Positions 1-10,109 of a DNA stretch of 64,000 nt are shown here, piece by piece. The notes under the pieces were generated by a model. It saw only the letters and a list, made by a program, of their open reading frames with translations. It was not told the DNA's origin and ran no database searches. The stretch's first letter is position 1; each line of letters begins with the position of its first letter. The DNA is from Tritrichomonas musculus (Eukaryota > Parabasalia > Tritrichomonadida > Tritrichomonadidae). Location: NCBI GenBank assembly GCA_039105265.1, contig JAPFFF010000005.1, positions 6,619,501-6,683,500 on the forward strand, read 5' to 3'. Both the position numbers and the translations under genes were made by a program.

Positions 1-20
1 CGTTTTTTTATTTTTAAAAA

Positions 21-320
21 ATGCAAAATATCGACGAGCTACTTATCAAACAAAGAGATTTAATTATTCAAATGGATAAACACCACCAGCGCCAAATAAA
101 TTCGCTGCATGAAAGGATTTCTCGTGTTGAAAGTCAAATACAAATGATTAATAATTCAAACACTGAAAATAATGAGCGTGTCCAACTTTCTAAAGATGAT
201 CATGCTCAAAGGTCAAATATAGAAATGAGTAAAGGCTTATTATCTCCAAGTCAATCCTACGCCACCCCTTCAGCTTCACAAGACAAACTACCCAAATTAA
301 ATCCTAATTTTCCCCGTTGA
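21..320 (+). CDS. Small predicted coiled-coil protein, 99 aa
   Basis: The frame opens with ATG at 21 directly after an in-frame TAA at 15-17, so it is a self-contained short frame and not the tail of a longer gene. Residues about 15-45 are rich in Q/E/R/I with heptad-like spacing and could form a short coiled coil; the remainder is polar and Ser/Asn/Gln-rich. I recognise no family. No initiator box is visible because only 20 bases lie upstream. It could be a real short gene, or the end of a gene whose upstream part is in another frame outside the window. Confidence 0.4.
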   Translation: MQNIDELLIKQRDLIIQMDKHHQRQINSLHERISRVESQIQMINNSNTENNERVQLSKDDHAQRSNIEMSKGLLSPSQSYATPSASQDKLPKLNPNFPR

Positions 321-654
321 ACATAGTTTTAGATATCCTAATTTCATTAGAACCTTCATTTTGTTTGATACAATTTTAAATAGAAAAAATAACTAGAGTA
401 ATTTAAATTTTTTTGCACTCTTTTTTTATTCTAGTTCCAGAATCAAACACAATGATAAAAGAAATTAAAATCAAATGAAAATAAACATATTGAGATTTAA
501 TAAAAACAAAGAAATTTATTTATATAACAAAAAAATAAAAATACATTATTCTATAATTAAAAATACTTCCTAGCATTAAATCTTACAAATCTATATTATT
601 TTTCAAAGATAAAAATTATCAACTAATAACTCTTTGAATGCGAACTAAGAGTTA
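321..654. other. Intergenic spacer, nothing recognised
   Basis: AT-rich spacer between the 3' end of the short ORF and the 3' end of the large membrane protein on the opposite strand (convergent genes). I see no gene, repeat or RNA in it. Confidence 0.6.
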
Positions 655-3600
655 TTAAATATCTTCTGGAGGCAAAAGATCAGATATCTGAATAATCTTA
701 TCTTTCAGTTCTAAGTACTTATTTTTTAATTCAATCATATCCATTAAATCAAAGTCTATATAGATTCTTCCCCATGAACCATTTAGTACACAGTCATGCG
801 ATCTTTGAGCTGCTTTTCCACAAACCAAGCCAACAGTATTATTACCGCATAAGCTAATAACTTTTCCAATAGAATGAATGACTGAAACAATCACATGCGA
901 AAAGTTTGAGTCTTTAGGTTTTTCAAGAGTTGAATCTTCTTGTTTAGTTGGCTCAATTGGCGGTTGTAATGGCGATATCGAAAAATGAGGATTATGATTC
1001 GATGGAACGTTTAAATTTAACACTCCACTAAACTCAGAGCTTGAAGATTTAGTTAAGGGAACATTTGAATTTAACTTTTGATTCTCGTCTGGATTTACTT
1101 TTTGCTGATCATTTAAATTTTGAATCAAAGGAGGTTTCGAGTTAAATAAAGGAGAAAAAGGAGTTTTGTTATCAATATTAAAACTCGAAAAAGTATTTTT
1201 CTGAGCAGGCTGGATTGGGTTTGAATTCAAAATCGGAGGCGGTTTAAACTGATTGAAAGAAAACATTTTTCCAGGAAATGATGTTCTTACTGGTTGAACC
1301 TTTGGAGGAGGTAGCTCGTTAATTTCTTTCATGAATTGATAAATAAATTTGATTATTAACTTGAAATCACAGTCGGAATAGGCAAAGCCATTATAAAAAG
1401 AAGGGCCACATGAAACTCTGACCAAACAAGGGCACTTTCCCTCACAATTACTATATATCTCAAATATTTTATCTGTATTTACAACATCTGCATCAATTCT
1501 AATTTCAAGAGATATCATATCAAGAGCTATTGGCAGCGATATTTTGTTTATACGGGTCTGTTTAATTAAATTTTTGCATTTTTCTTCAATTTTTCTGATT
1601 TCCGTTACATCGTTGAATAAAATCATTGATAACTCATCGTCATCTAAATCCTCATGATTGTTCCTTAAGTTGGTGCTGATATGAGTATGCCTATGAATAG
1701 TACTATTTTGTCGAGAGCGTCTTCTATTTCCGTTATTATTATATCTGTAATTATCATTATTATTATTATTATTATTATTGCTATTATTATTATCGTTATT
1801 ATTGTTATTGTTATTATTGTTATTATTATTACTACTACTTAAACTGAAATTATCATTATTATTACTAAATCTATAATTATTATTGTCATTGTTGCTAGTT
1901 CCGTCATTGTTGTTGTTATTGTTGAAACTATCATTGCTGTTATTATATTTAAGATTATTGCCATTGTTATTGTTTATATTATTATTAGCATATCCGAAAT
2001 TATTATTATCGTTATTGTTAAACTCATAATTATTATTACTATTCAAATGACTTTCATCGGTATTCGAGTCTAAATCGCTGAGCTCATAATTTTGAAAATC
2101 TATTTCATTATCATCATTCATACTGGAGTCATCACCATTACTACTTCCTCTATTCTCATTATTATAATTCGTATTAACATCTGTTTCAGAAATTTCCACT
2201 CTTCTTCCATTTATAGAAAACGTGTTATTACTATCAATTGGCCATACGTTATTTAATTCTTGTCCAATTAATTGTCCAATTGAAAGATTTGTGTATTTTG
2301 TAGTTGCAGGGTTGGCATACATGATCATATTTGTCTTTTTATTTGTAATTAAAATCGGAAATGGGGCTAAATCAGGTAAAGAAACTTTTTTCGACTCAAT
2401 TAAATTTTTAAGATCACCAGTACTATTTCTTAGTAAAATAATCAAAGCAGCTTTAAACCACATTCGCATTCTTTTATAAAAAAAGCGAATATAAATAATA
2501 TGGAGTAAGATTGTGATAATAATAATCGTCATTGATATCCACCAAAAATGTGATGGTGCCATCAACATTGCATAATGGGAAGATTCGTACATTTGTGGTA
2601 AAGTTTCTGATGTCAAAATTGATACATTATACATAAAGAAGGCACGAGCAGCTAAAAAATCAAAGGATTCTTCACTATGATTTCCTTGTAGCATGAGACG
2701 ACAAATGTCAAGTAAAACAGTGCTATATGACATTCGATTTGGAAGTGTCCAGTTGTAAATTGGAGGAATATGTTGAAAATTAGAAATGAAATTATTGATT
2801 GTCAAATTATTCACGGAAAAATATACTTCAATGCATGACATTAAAGTTAAATATTCATATTCTTTTCGATATATACTGTCTTGAACTGAATATTCTGTAA
2901 GAGCTAAACCAATCTCTAGACCAATTACAATATGCGATATAGAAACAGTTTCGTTTATTATTCTTCTTATGAAACGATCATTTTCTGTCGACGCTGAGAC
3001 AAATGAAATAAACATGCCTATTGTTCCTGCAATTGAAAAAACTATTAATGCAAGTGTAGGGAAAAGCCAAAATTGTATGTCTAAATATTCATTTTCATGA
3101 TAATTTGGCTTTGATGATAAAACTAGACGAATTGCACTGAGTAATTTTGCGTGATTAACACGAAGCAAGTAGAAAAGAACCCCAAAAATTACGAATATTA
3201 TAGCAGATGTCACAAATTGAATAATAGTAACAGTATTATATTTATCTTTGGTAATCATTTCAAATTTATTAATTGTTTCTTCTGAAAGATTTTCAATCAT
3301 TTTCATCTGTAAAAGATTATTCATTAAATAGCATCGTCGGTGTTCAATTGAAGTATCTTCATCAATATCTAATGAAATCAACGATGAAAAAGAAATTCTA
3401 TTGCATGAAATATTTTGAATTGGAAATTTTCCTGTAGCGGCTGGAATAGAATATAAAATCGTATCATATGTTTGACGATATCGTGTATCTAATGTAATTG
3501 GGGCCCGAAAGAGCGCAGCTGCTTCCAACGGGACCCCAATTAACATTTGAATCATTTGAGCATCTGGGAATTTCATTAATTTGTCTGTTGCTAACAAAAC

Positions 3601-5463
3601 ATCAGTAGCCATTGCAATATTTGCTCGTTGATATTGTGTAACATTAATAAAATATGACCAAGTATTGTTAATTGAATTATAATAAATTATCCAAAGGGCA
3701 AAGGTGAAAACAAAGGTCAAAAAAACCATAATTCGGAAAAATGTGATTAAAGTCTTCGATCCTTTACGAATCATGTTGTCAGCAGTTTTTTCATTGGCTG
3801 TCAATTTTGGACGGGTCTCAAAATGGGGAAGATTTTTCGATTTGTCGGCTAAAAAACTATAAATTGTCTTTTTTGGGTAGGCTATATAAAAATAGGGATT
3901 TTTATGCTCTTCAGCTATAAATTTTGGCATCTTTAAGATATCAATTGCAAATTTTTTGTGAATTTCATGTATTTTTTGTGATAGCGGAAAATTAAATAGA
4001 GCTTCGTCATATTGTGATTTGGCATTAAAAACGTTATATCCAAGTTTGTAGATTGTTATTTGATCATAATCTTCCGTGGTCCAAAATTTGTTAAGAATTG
4101 ATTCAATCTTTTCATTCAGTATATTCAAATGTTCAACAGCTGCTTGTACTGCTGAGCTTTCTTCATCAATCATTTGGAGATAAGAATCAACTTGGAAGGC
4201 TAAAAATTGATAAGAAACAACATCCATTGATCCAAAAGCTGTAACAGGAATTTTTACACTTTTAAGAGGCCTTTTCAAAACAAGACAAATCCTGTAAAGA
4301 TCAGGTAAAATCTTTGGAGAAAAACGACAACTCGCAATCCACGTGATAAATTTGAAGTCAGCAACGGTTGGGATTGTTAGCATCAATCCTGATCTTATCA
4401 TTGTCGCAGCATCTAAAGATGATGTGATCCATCTTCTATCAACTGTGAATGAACGATGCTTTAAAATAGAAGTACCTAATACTTTATTCCTTGAAACAAA
4501 TATAGCAGCAAAGATCATTCCAATGAAATGCGCTACAAAAACAAAGCCTAGCTTTGATAGTTGACTAATATTAAAAAATAAATTTATCATCCCAACAAAA
4601 CTGAATGTGATACAATCAATACCGATTTTAGCTTCAATAAAATTAGGGGTGAGATAAATAAATGAATGTTGCCGTCTTTTGAGTAAAAAATACCATCCAT
4701 ATATAAATTGTATAACTTCCATTGCAATAATTGCTTTTTCATAGTAAGAATTTCGAATTGGAAAGAAAGTTCCTAGTAAAAAGAAAAATACTAAATCAAT
4801 AAATCCATATGGAAATTCCCAATATTCAAATGGATGATTTGTTATGGTCAATTTGTTCCATGTTGTTGAAGTAAAAAGGTAAGTGCTACATGCGATCGCT
4901 ATAAATGAAACTGCAATAAGAAGTGCATAATAAGTGCCTGAATGATCATTGGCTTCGGTTCCTGCTGTGGACATGATATGGCATCCAAAAAGAATGCCGT
5001 AGGCAGGAGTTAAAATCATTGGGAGATGGATTAGCGACAAATGAAGAAAGGTTGCTTTTAAATGGCCAACTGTAGATTTCTGAGAACTAACTGGAATTTG
5101 AAATATTATTATTAAAATTGTTAAGATAAAAAGGCAAACTGTTGAAAGTTGAGCTAATACTTTTGAGAATAGCGAATTTGTTGATTTTGTATTTGCTTCG
5201 ACGAATATGGGATTTAAATCAGAAAAAATTCTTGTTTGCAGAGAGGTAGAGGATATAATAACTTCAAGAAAAATATAAAAAATTGTCCAAAGAAAAAAGT
5301 CCATCGATCCTGTTAATTGCGATTTAGTCAAAATTGTATTATAAAACTGAAAGCCAGAATATTTTATATTTGACGATGATCGGTCATGCAACCGAAGATA
5401 TTCTAGCAAATCTTCTAATGAATAAGAAGAAGGCATAATGTCTTCTTCTTCGTCATGTTCCAT
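655..5463 (-). CDS. Multi-span membrane protein with PAS domain and degenerate nucleotide-cyclase domain (trichomonad adenylyl-cyclase family), 1602 aa
   Basis: The layout matches the large adenylyl-cyclase-type proteins of trichomonads: about eight hydrophobic spans in residues 55-325, a soluble block 330-575, further spans near 580-600, 755-780, 803-830 and 995-1015, a PAS-like segment near 1024-1091 (motif ILITNKKTNMIMYANPATT), then the C-terminal region. Between the PAS segment and the cyclase-like region lies an Asn-rich tract (about residues 1134-1243). The cyclase-like region (about 1274-1361 and 1519-1602) keeps a possible first metal Asp (ALDMISL) but reads VRVSCG where family members have the second Asp (GD), and it is split by a Pro/Ser/Asn-rich linker. 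I infer a pseudo-cyclase: a membrane sensor or scaffold rather than an active enzyme. Start chosen at 5463 because a TCATT initiator lies 17 nt upstream. Membrane role and family are knowledge-based; loss of activity is inference. Confidence 0.75.
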   Translation of the reverse strand: MEHDEEEDIMPSSYSLEDLLEYLRLHDRSSSNIKYSGFQFYNTILTKSQLTGSMDFFLWTIFYIFLEVIISSTSLQTRIFSDLNPIFVEANTKSTNSLFSKVLAQLSTVCLFILTILIIIFQIPVSSQKSTVGHLKATFLHLSLIHLPMILTPAYGILFGCHIMSTAGTEANDHSGTYYALLIAVSFIAIACSTYLFTSTTWNKLTITNHPFEYWEFPYGFIDLVFFFLLGTFFPIRNSYYEKAIIAMEVIQFIYGWYFLLKRRQHSFIYLTPNFIEAKIGIDCITFSFVGMINLFFNISQLSKLGFVFVAHFIGMIFAAIFVSRNKVLGTSILKHRSFTVDRRWITSSLDAATMIRSGLMLTIPTVADFKFITWIASCRFSPKILPDLYRICLVLKRPLKSVKIPVTAFGSMDVVSYQFLAFQVDSYLQMIDEESSAVQAAVEHLNILNEKIESILNKFWTTEDYDQITIYKLGYNVFNAKSQYDEALFNFPLSQKIHEIHKKFAIDILKMPKFIAEEHKNPYFYIAYPKKTIYSFLADKSKNLPHFETRPKLTANEKTADNMIRKGSKTLITFFRIMVFLTFVFTFALWIIYYNSINNTWSYFINVTQYQRANIAMATDVLLATDKLMKFPDAQMIQMLIGVPLEAAALFRAPITLDTRYRQTYDTILYSIPAATGKFPIQNISCNRISFSSLISLDIDEDTSIEHRRCYLMNNLLQMKMIENLSEETINKFEMITKDKYNTVTIIQFVTSAIIFVIFGVLFYLLRVNHAKLLSAIRLVLSSKPNYHENEYLDIQFWLFPTLALIVFSIAGTIGMFISFVSASTENDRFIRRIINETVSISHIVIGLEIGLALTEYSVQDSIYRKEYEYLTLMSCIEVYFSVNNLTINNFISNFQHIPPIYNWTLPNRMSYSTVLLDICRLMLQGNHSEESFDFLAARAFFMYNVSILTSETLPQMYESSHYAMLMAPSHFWWISMTIIIITILLHIIYIRFFYKRMRMWFKAALIILLRNSTGDLKNLIESKKVSLPDLAPFPILITNKKTNMIMYANPATTKYTNLSIGQLIGQELNNVWPIDSNNTFSINGRRVEISETDVNTNYNNENRGSSNGDDSSMNDDNEIDFQNYELSDLDSNTDESHLNSNNNYEFNNNDNNNFGYANNNINNNNGNNLKYNNSNDSFNNNNNNDGTSNNDNNNYRFSNNNDNFSLSSSNNNNNNNNNNNNDNNNSNNNNNNNNDNYRYNNNGNRRRSRQNSTIHRHTHISTNLRNNHEDLDDDELSMILFNDVTEIRKIEEKCKNLIKQTRINKISLPIALDMISLEIRIDADVVNTDKIFEIYSNCEGKCPCLVRVSCGPSFYNGFAYSDCDFKLIIKFIYQFMKEINELPPPKVQPVRTSFPGKMFSFNQFKPPPILNSNPIQPAQKNTFSSFNIDNKTPFSPLFNSKPPLIQNLNDQQKVNPDENQKLNSNVPLTKSSSSEFSGVLNLNVPSNHNPHFSISPLQPPIEPTKQEDSTLEKPKDSNFSHVIVSVIHSIGKVISLCGNNTVGLVCGKAAQRSHDCVLNGSWGRIYIDFDLMDMIELKNKYLELKDKIIQISDLLPPEDI
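1735..2060 (-). repeat. Asn-codon low-complexity tract inside the PAS/cyclase-like protein
   Basis: On the coding strand this is a nearly continuous run of AAT/AAC codons with scattered Asp, Ser, Gly and Tyr, giving an Asn-rich linker of about 110 residues. It sits between the PAS segment and the cyclase-like segment. Such tracts expand and contract by slippage. Confidence 0.85.
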
Positions 5464-5477
5464 ATCCTTGATAATAT

Positions 5478-5482
5478 AATGA
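5478..5482 (-). promoter_or_regulatory. Initiator (Inr) TCATT of the 1602-aa gene
   Basis: On the minus strand TCATT matches the trichomonad initiator TCAYW; the predicted +1 A (5480) is 17 nt before the ATG, the usual very short trichomonad 5' leader. Confidence 0.6.
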
Positions 5483-7099
5483 ACTTAAATAATTGCTATT
5501 AAAAAGTGAATGTCAATTCAAATAATAAATATATATTTTTATTGATTATATTCTATTATTATGCAATAAAAATTTAATACAATAACAATACTTTATATTA
5601 AAAAATATAAACAGATTTTATTTAAGTTATTTTTATATATTAAGATAGAGAAAAGCATATATAATATTCAATAAAATTTTATTGAATATGAATGAAATTA
5701 TTTCGCTAAAAAGTTGCAATCCTGGTTTAATTGGTTATTTTCCTAGGCTTTAAATGGTCGGAGTGGTCATGCCACTTTTTTTGCCATATATACTTTTTGA
5801 TTAAAATTAGGTTGACATCTCGTTATGACTGGTCATTTTAGATTTTTTGAAAAAACGGTCTATTATTAATATATTTAAAGAGCCCAATGGCCGTGAATAT
5901 ACAAAAGATTTCAAAAAATATTGTTATTGCTTATATAATCGTTCTCCAGGTGAATATGAACTTTTAAGGGAGTAGTAGGATGAAAATCACTTTTTATGAG
6001 CTATATCAAAAAAATTGAATATATTTTTTTGTACTAAATAACTATAGATTTTATATATTCCAAATAATTTTTAATATAATTTATATTTATCCATTTATAA
6101 ATTATTTTTATGTGTTATTTTATGGTATTAATTTATATATGAAATTAATAATTGAATTAATTTATTGATTTAAAGATATTGCAAATAGAGTTGATTTGAG
6201 AAATTTGAATTTATTCAAAATATTGAAAGATTTTTTTAATTCTAAACTTCAGAATAAATATAAATGTTAATATATTAGTTAATAAATGAAATATATTATT
6301 ATATATCATAATTATAATGTTTATACAATATATATATATCATATAAATACTTTATAAATAGCAATTAATTATCATTATTAAAATATATACAAAAACTAAA
6401 ATATTGAATAAAATCCTATCAATATTTTTTTAGAAAAATTTTTATTTTTTTATTCCACAAATTCTAGCCCTTATATTGCAAATAAACCCATGCAACAACA
6501 AGTGCATGGTTTTATGAATTCATTTGGAACAAAAGATCACTTTTTTTTATTAAAAACCTTAAAATCGAAATGATATCTTTAAATGTTATCGACGTTTTTG
6601 GCGGATGTAGTAACTAATTATTCAATTTTATACTTGAATATACTTTACAAACTTTTATTTTAATCGGAACCTATGAAGATTTAGCTTTTTTAGCGATCTT
6701 TTTTTAAATGGCTCTAATTTCATGTCTAACGATTTTAGTCGAATATTAATTGATCCATTAAGCTGGAAATAATCAGTTATTTATGTATGTATACTTTGTT
6801 TTTACTCTATTTTGATTTTTCCCTTTAAATAAAGCGAAACCAAATCCATGCATTTTTTATTTTTTTGAAATTATTAAATTTTCACTCTTTCTAGAAGTTC
6901 TTTTGATGAAAATAAAATTCAGATTATTTTACGAATAATTGCTTATTTGGTTAGTTGCCATTTTTCTTTTGTGATCATATAAAATGCTTTTTTTTTGGAT
7001 CATTTTGAATGGTCTTTCAATTAATTTGAATAGCTCTCTCAAAATATTCTATACGAATACAATTTTTTTTCTATAACTCTCTCAATCAAATACTCCACC

Positions 7100-7349
7100 C
7101 TTAAGGTACAAATCCAGTACGTTATTTTTTGAACAGGAGAACGTTTATTATTTGAATAGTTGCATGTCTCTGAAAAAGTTTAAATTGACTAGGTTTGTTT
7201 TTGACACTTATTTTACAATTTAAATAAACATTATGACATGTTATATGAAATGGATGAAAATAATCGTTTTTTATTTAACATGTCATTTTATTCTTTGAGA
7301 ATGTCAAAAAAAATTGCGGTTACTAAACGTACTGGATTTGTACCTTAAG
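7100..7349. mobile_element. MITE-like element, copy 1 (250 bp)
   Basis: Perfect terminal inverted repeats of 24 bp (7100-7123 and 7326-7349) beginning CTTAAGGTACAAATCC enclose an AT-rich interior with no coding capacity. The interior resembles the neighbouring copy (shared phrases GAGAACGTT, GAAAAAGTTTA, AACATGTC, GGTTACTAAACGTA at the right end). It is non-autonomous; the transposase source is not in the window. Confidence 0.7.
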
Positions 7350-7591
7350 GTACAATTCTCATACGTTAAATATTGAGAAAGAGAACGTTAAAATTTTGTT
7401 AAATTGCACCTCCCAGAAAAAGTTTATTTTTGAATTATTGTCAGATTTGAAATTCTGAGCTTTATTTTTTATATTAAATTTTTCAATTGTATAAATTTTT
7501 TAAAAATATTTTTTATATAACATGTCTTTTCTTTTTCATAAAGTGTCAGATAATTTTGCAGTTACTAAACGTATGAGAATTGTACCTTAAG
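7344..7591. mobile_element. MITE-like element, copy 2 (248 bp), sharing its left end with copy 1
   Basis: Inverted repeats CTTAAGGTACAATTCTCATA at the left (from 7344) and the matching complement ending at 7591. The palindromic CTTAAG at 7344-7349 serves as the right tip of copy 1 and the left tip of copy 2. The interior is a diverged version of copy 1. The outer part of each TIR (GGTAC) is shared while the next bases differ in parallel on both arms, so each copy has kept its own arms paired. Confidence 0.7.
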
Positions 7592-8461
7592 AGTAAATAT
7601 TATTTTAATTTATTATTACTATTTTCGAAAAAGATAAATAATAAATATCCATTAAATATTAATTAAAATACATAAAATTTGATTTTTCTAATTTGCAAAA
7701 ATATTGAATAATCTAATTGAATTATCTCAAATATATTCAATTTATCGTTTTTAATTCTTGTCTTCATAATTTATCGATTTTACACGATAGTTTTTTTAAA
7801 ATAATTTTATATATAAGCTATATATACAATTATAATACATATATATAATTTGTATTCTAAATTTTTGGGCAGGTCAACTTTTTCATCCAATTTTGAAGCT
7901 ATGTGGATTTTGAATGATATAAATACTCTTTAATATTTAATATTAAATATAAATATAACATTTTTATCATTTTAAACGCAAAAATAAGAGATTTATTAGT
8001 CAATTTATCTATTTCAATAGTTTACGAATAGATAAAAGATTTTCAATAGTTTGCATATTTTTTTCTCAGAAATTTAATAAAATTAATCTATTAAATATAC
8101 ATTATATTTTTAATCCTTAAAAAAAGTAATGATTGTATACCAATTTTAGGGAGAATCTATTTCACTTCACTATATCCGCACCTCTCAAAAAATATATTGA
8201 CGAATACTACATATTTATTAGTTAGAATTATTGTATTCAGCATTTAAATAAAAATAAATATAGAAATTTAATGATATTTCATTTTTAATTTATATATTTT
8301 AGTGTTCATTTTACCAGTATTTAAAAAATATTTTTATTTGGTGTAAAAAATAATTGATAAAAATTATCAAAAAGTTGAGTCGTGTATAAAATTGATAAAA
8401 GCCATTCAAAAAATATTTGAAATTTATTGGATATTTTGAATGTGACGTTGATAAATCCAGT

Positions 8462-8466
8462 TCATT
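8462..8466 (+). promoter_or_regulatory. Initiator TCATT of the TLDc gene
   Basis: TCATT fits the trichomonad TCAYW initiator; the A at 8464 is 13 nt upstream of the ATG at 8477. Confidence 0.65.
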
Positions 8467-8476
8467 ATTTTAAGTT

Positions 8477-9835
8477 ATGAGTCTCAATCTGATGAATGCC
8501 AAAAATAATACGGATATTGAAAATGAAATTATAAATCAGGTTGGTCTTAATTCAAATTTGTCGTCATCAATCGCTGAGGAAATTCAATATCAAACAAGGC
8601 ATAAAATCATGCCAATTCCTAACATAAGCAACAACTCTACTACCAATCAAGATTCGTTTTCAAGAAGATGTTCAATACCTAAATCAAGGTCTTTTTCTAT
8701 ATCCACTCAAAAAGAAATTGAGACAAGCAATGAACCCTTTTTAAGTGGTGACGATGATTCAAATTTTGATTCTATTTATGTTACACATTATGATCCTGAA
8801 AAAAAATATGATGATAACCAAAATCATTCAGCACGAGGATTATTGAATTTTGAGGAAGATTCTTTAGTTTTTCTATCTGAAGATGGTGCAAAAGATATTA
8901 AAATACCTTTGATTGGACATATTGAAAGTGCCATGATGCCTCATCCAAGCAACTTTAGATCAAATGGAAGCAAAACCCTTAGACTCCTTTCATTAACTTA
9001 TTTAGCAAATATTAATGATAATTCATCTGTTTCTTCCGTTTTTTTTGCAGCCGATCAAAAAATAATTAGACCTTTTCTATTGCATTTGATTTCAAAATCA
9101 CTTGCTATACAAAAAGAAAATAACTATAAACCTCCTAATTTAAAAATTATTAATGTTCCGGATTTCATAAATCATCCAAGTGCTAATATTCAAAGCCAAC
9201 TTCCTAAAAAAGCTGAACAGAAGTATATTTATAATAATTCATCAAAACCACCATTACCAACACGTAAATTTATTCCTCATGTGAAATTGAATGGCGGAGA
9301 ATCATCGATATTAAAAGAAGAAGATGTTATTAATATTAGAAAATATGTTCCTATTAGATACCGGTCATTAGATTGGGATTTGCTTTACAAATTATCTAAG
9401 GATGGATGCAGTTATACAACATTTTATAAGAAAACTGAAGAAGAAGAACAAATTATCTTTTTACTCAAAACAAGTTTGGGAGAAAGAATCGGAGCTTATT
9501 TGCCAAGCAGCTTAAAACCTTCAACAGAATATTATGGATCAGGAGATTCGTTCGTATTTCAACTTGATCCAGCATTTGCCATTTATAAATGGTCTAAATT
9601 AAATCAATTTTTTGTATCTTCAACAAGAGAAGAATTTTCAATTGGTGGTGGTGGACATGCTGCTATTTGGATTGATGGTTATTTTAACAAAGCTTTTAGT
9701 GAAGAATGCGAAACATTTAAATCACCTAAACTCACAAAAAAATCGCATTTCACTATTTCTGAAGTTGAAGTATGGAAAATAGGTCGTCCTCAAAAGAAAC
9801 ATACTAGTTCGACTAACCTCATGAATAGATATTAG
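8477..9835 (+). CDS. TLDc-domain protein with N-terminal PH/GRAM-like segment (OXR1/NCOA7-type), 452 aa
   Basis: Residues about 282-438 form a TLDc domain: the opening IRYRSLDWDLLYKLSKDG, the core LKTSLGERIGAYLP, the segment GSGDSFVFQL, and the closing GGGHAAIWIDGYFNKAFSEE followed by FTISEVEVWKIG are the family's conserved blocks. Residues about 118-212 (GLLNFEEDSLVFLSEDG onward) look like the PH/GRAM-like module that precedes TLDc in OXR1/NCOA7 relatives. The first 100 residues are polar and Ser/Asn-rich. TLDc proteins are linked in other eukaryotes to oxidative-stress protection and to binding and regulation of the V-ATPase; that role here is inferred from family. The start is supported by an initiator 13 nt upstream. 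No introns. Confidence 0.85.
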   Translation: MSLNLMNAKNNTDIENEIINQVGLNSNLSSSIAEEIQYQTRHKIMPIPNISNNSTTNQDSFSRRCSIPKSRSFSISTQKEIETSNEPFLSGDDDSNFDSIYVTHYDPEKKYDDNQNHSARGLLNFEEDSLVFLSEDGAKDIKIPLIGHIESAMMPHPSNFRSNGSKTLRLLSLTYLANINDNSSVSSVFFAADQKIIRPFLLHLISKSLAIQKENNYKPPNLKIINVPDFINHPSANIQSQLPKKAEQKYIYNNSSKPPLPTRKFIPHVKLNGGESSILKEEDVINIRKYVPIRYRSLDWDLLYKLSKDGCSYTTFYKKTEEEEQIIFLLKTSLGERIGAYLPSSLKPSTEYYGSGDSFVFQLDPAFAIYKWSKLNQFFVSSTREEFSIGGGGHAAIWIDGYFNKAFSEECETFKSPKLTKKSHFTISEVEVWKIGRPQKKHTSSTNLMNRY

Positions 9836-9991
9836 TACCATTTTTTTAGCGGAACTTTGTTTATAAAGTTTATATAAATAAAATTTGGGTTATAATTTTT
9901 TTTTATTATTATTATAATAGTCATTAGCATTTTCTTTTATGTTTAGAGTAAAATACATTACTCTTGTTTATTGGAAATTTTTAAATCATTA

Positions 9992-10063
9992 GCGTTGCTA
10001 GTGTAGTGGTTATCATGTGAGCCTTCCAAGCTTGAGATCCGGGTTCGATTCCCGGGCAACGCA
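9992..10063 (+). tRNA. tRNA-Gly, anticodon TCC
   Basis: The acceptor stem GCGTTGC (9992-9998) pairs with GCAACGC (10056-10062), discriminator A at 10063. The anticodon loop CTTCCAA (10023-10029) holds TCC at 10025-10027 for GGA codons. The T arm is intact (CCGGG, TTCGATT, CCCGG), matching box B, and the D arm carries box A. The 3' CCA is not encoded, as expected for a nuclear tRNA. It is followed by a T run that fits RNA polymerase III termination. Confidence 0.93.
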
Positions 10064-10067
10064 AATA

Positions 10068-10075
10068 TTTTTTTT
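10068..10075 (+). terminator. RNA polymerase III terminator (T8) of tRNA-Gly
   Basis: Eight T residues begin 5 nt after the discriminator base, a standard Pol III stop signal. Confidence 0.8.
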
Positions 10076-10109
10076 AAAAAAAAAAAAAAATTATTTCATA
10101 CCATACAAA

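Larger units (their letters stand above)
5464..8476. other. 3-kb AT-rich intergenic region between divergent genes
   Basis: No coding frame of note. It contains a pair of adjoining MITE-like repeats (7100-7591, listed separately). The phrase at 5757-5785 (a GTGG/CCAC-bearing stretch) resembles short phrases at 17.0-17.5 kb, suggesting scattered decayed repeat DNA. The outer ends hold the promoters of the 1602-aa gene (left) and the TLDc gene (right). Confidence 0.6.
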
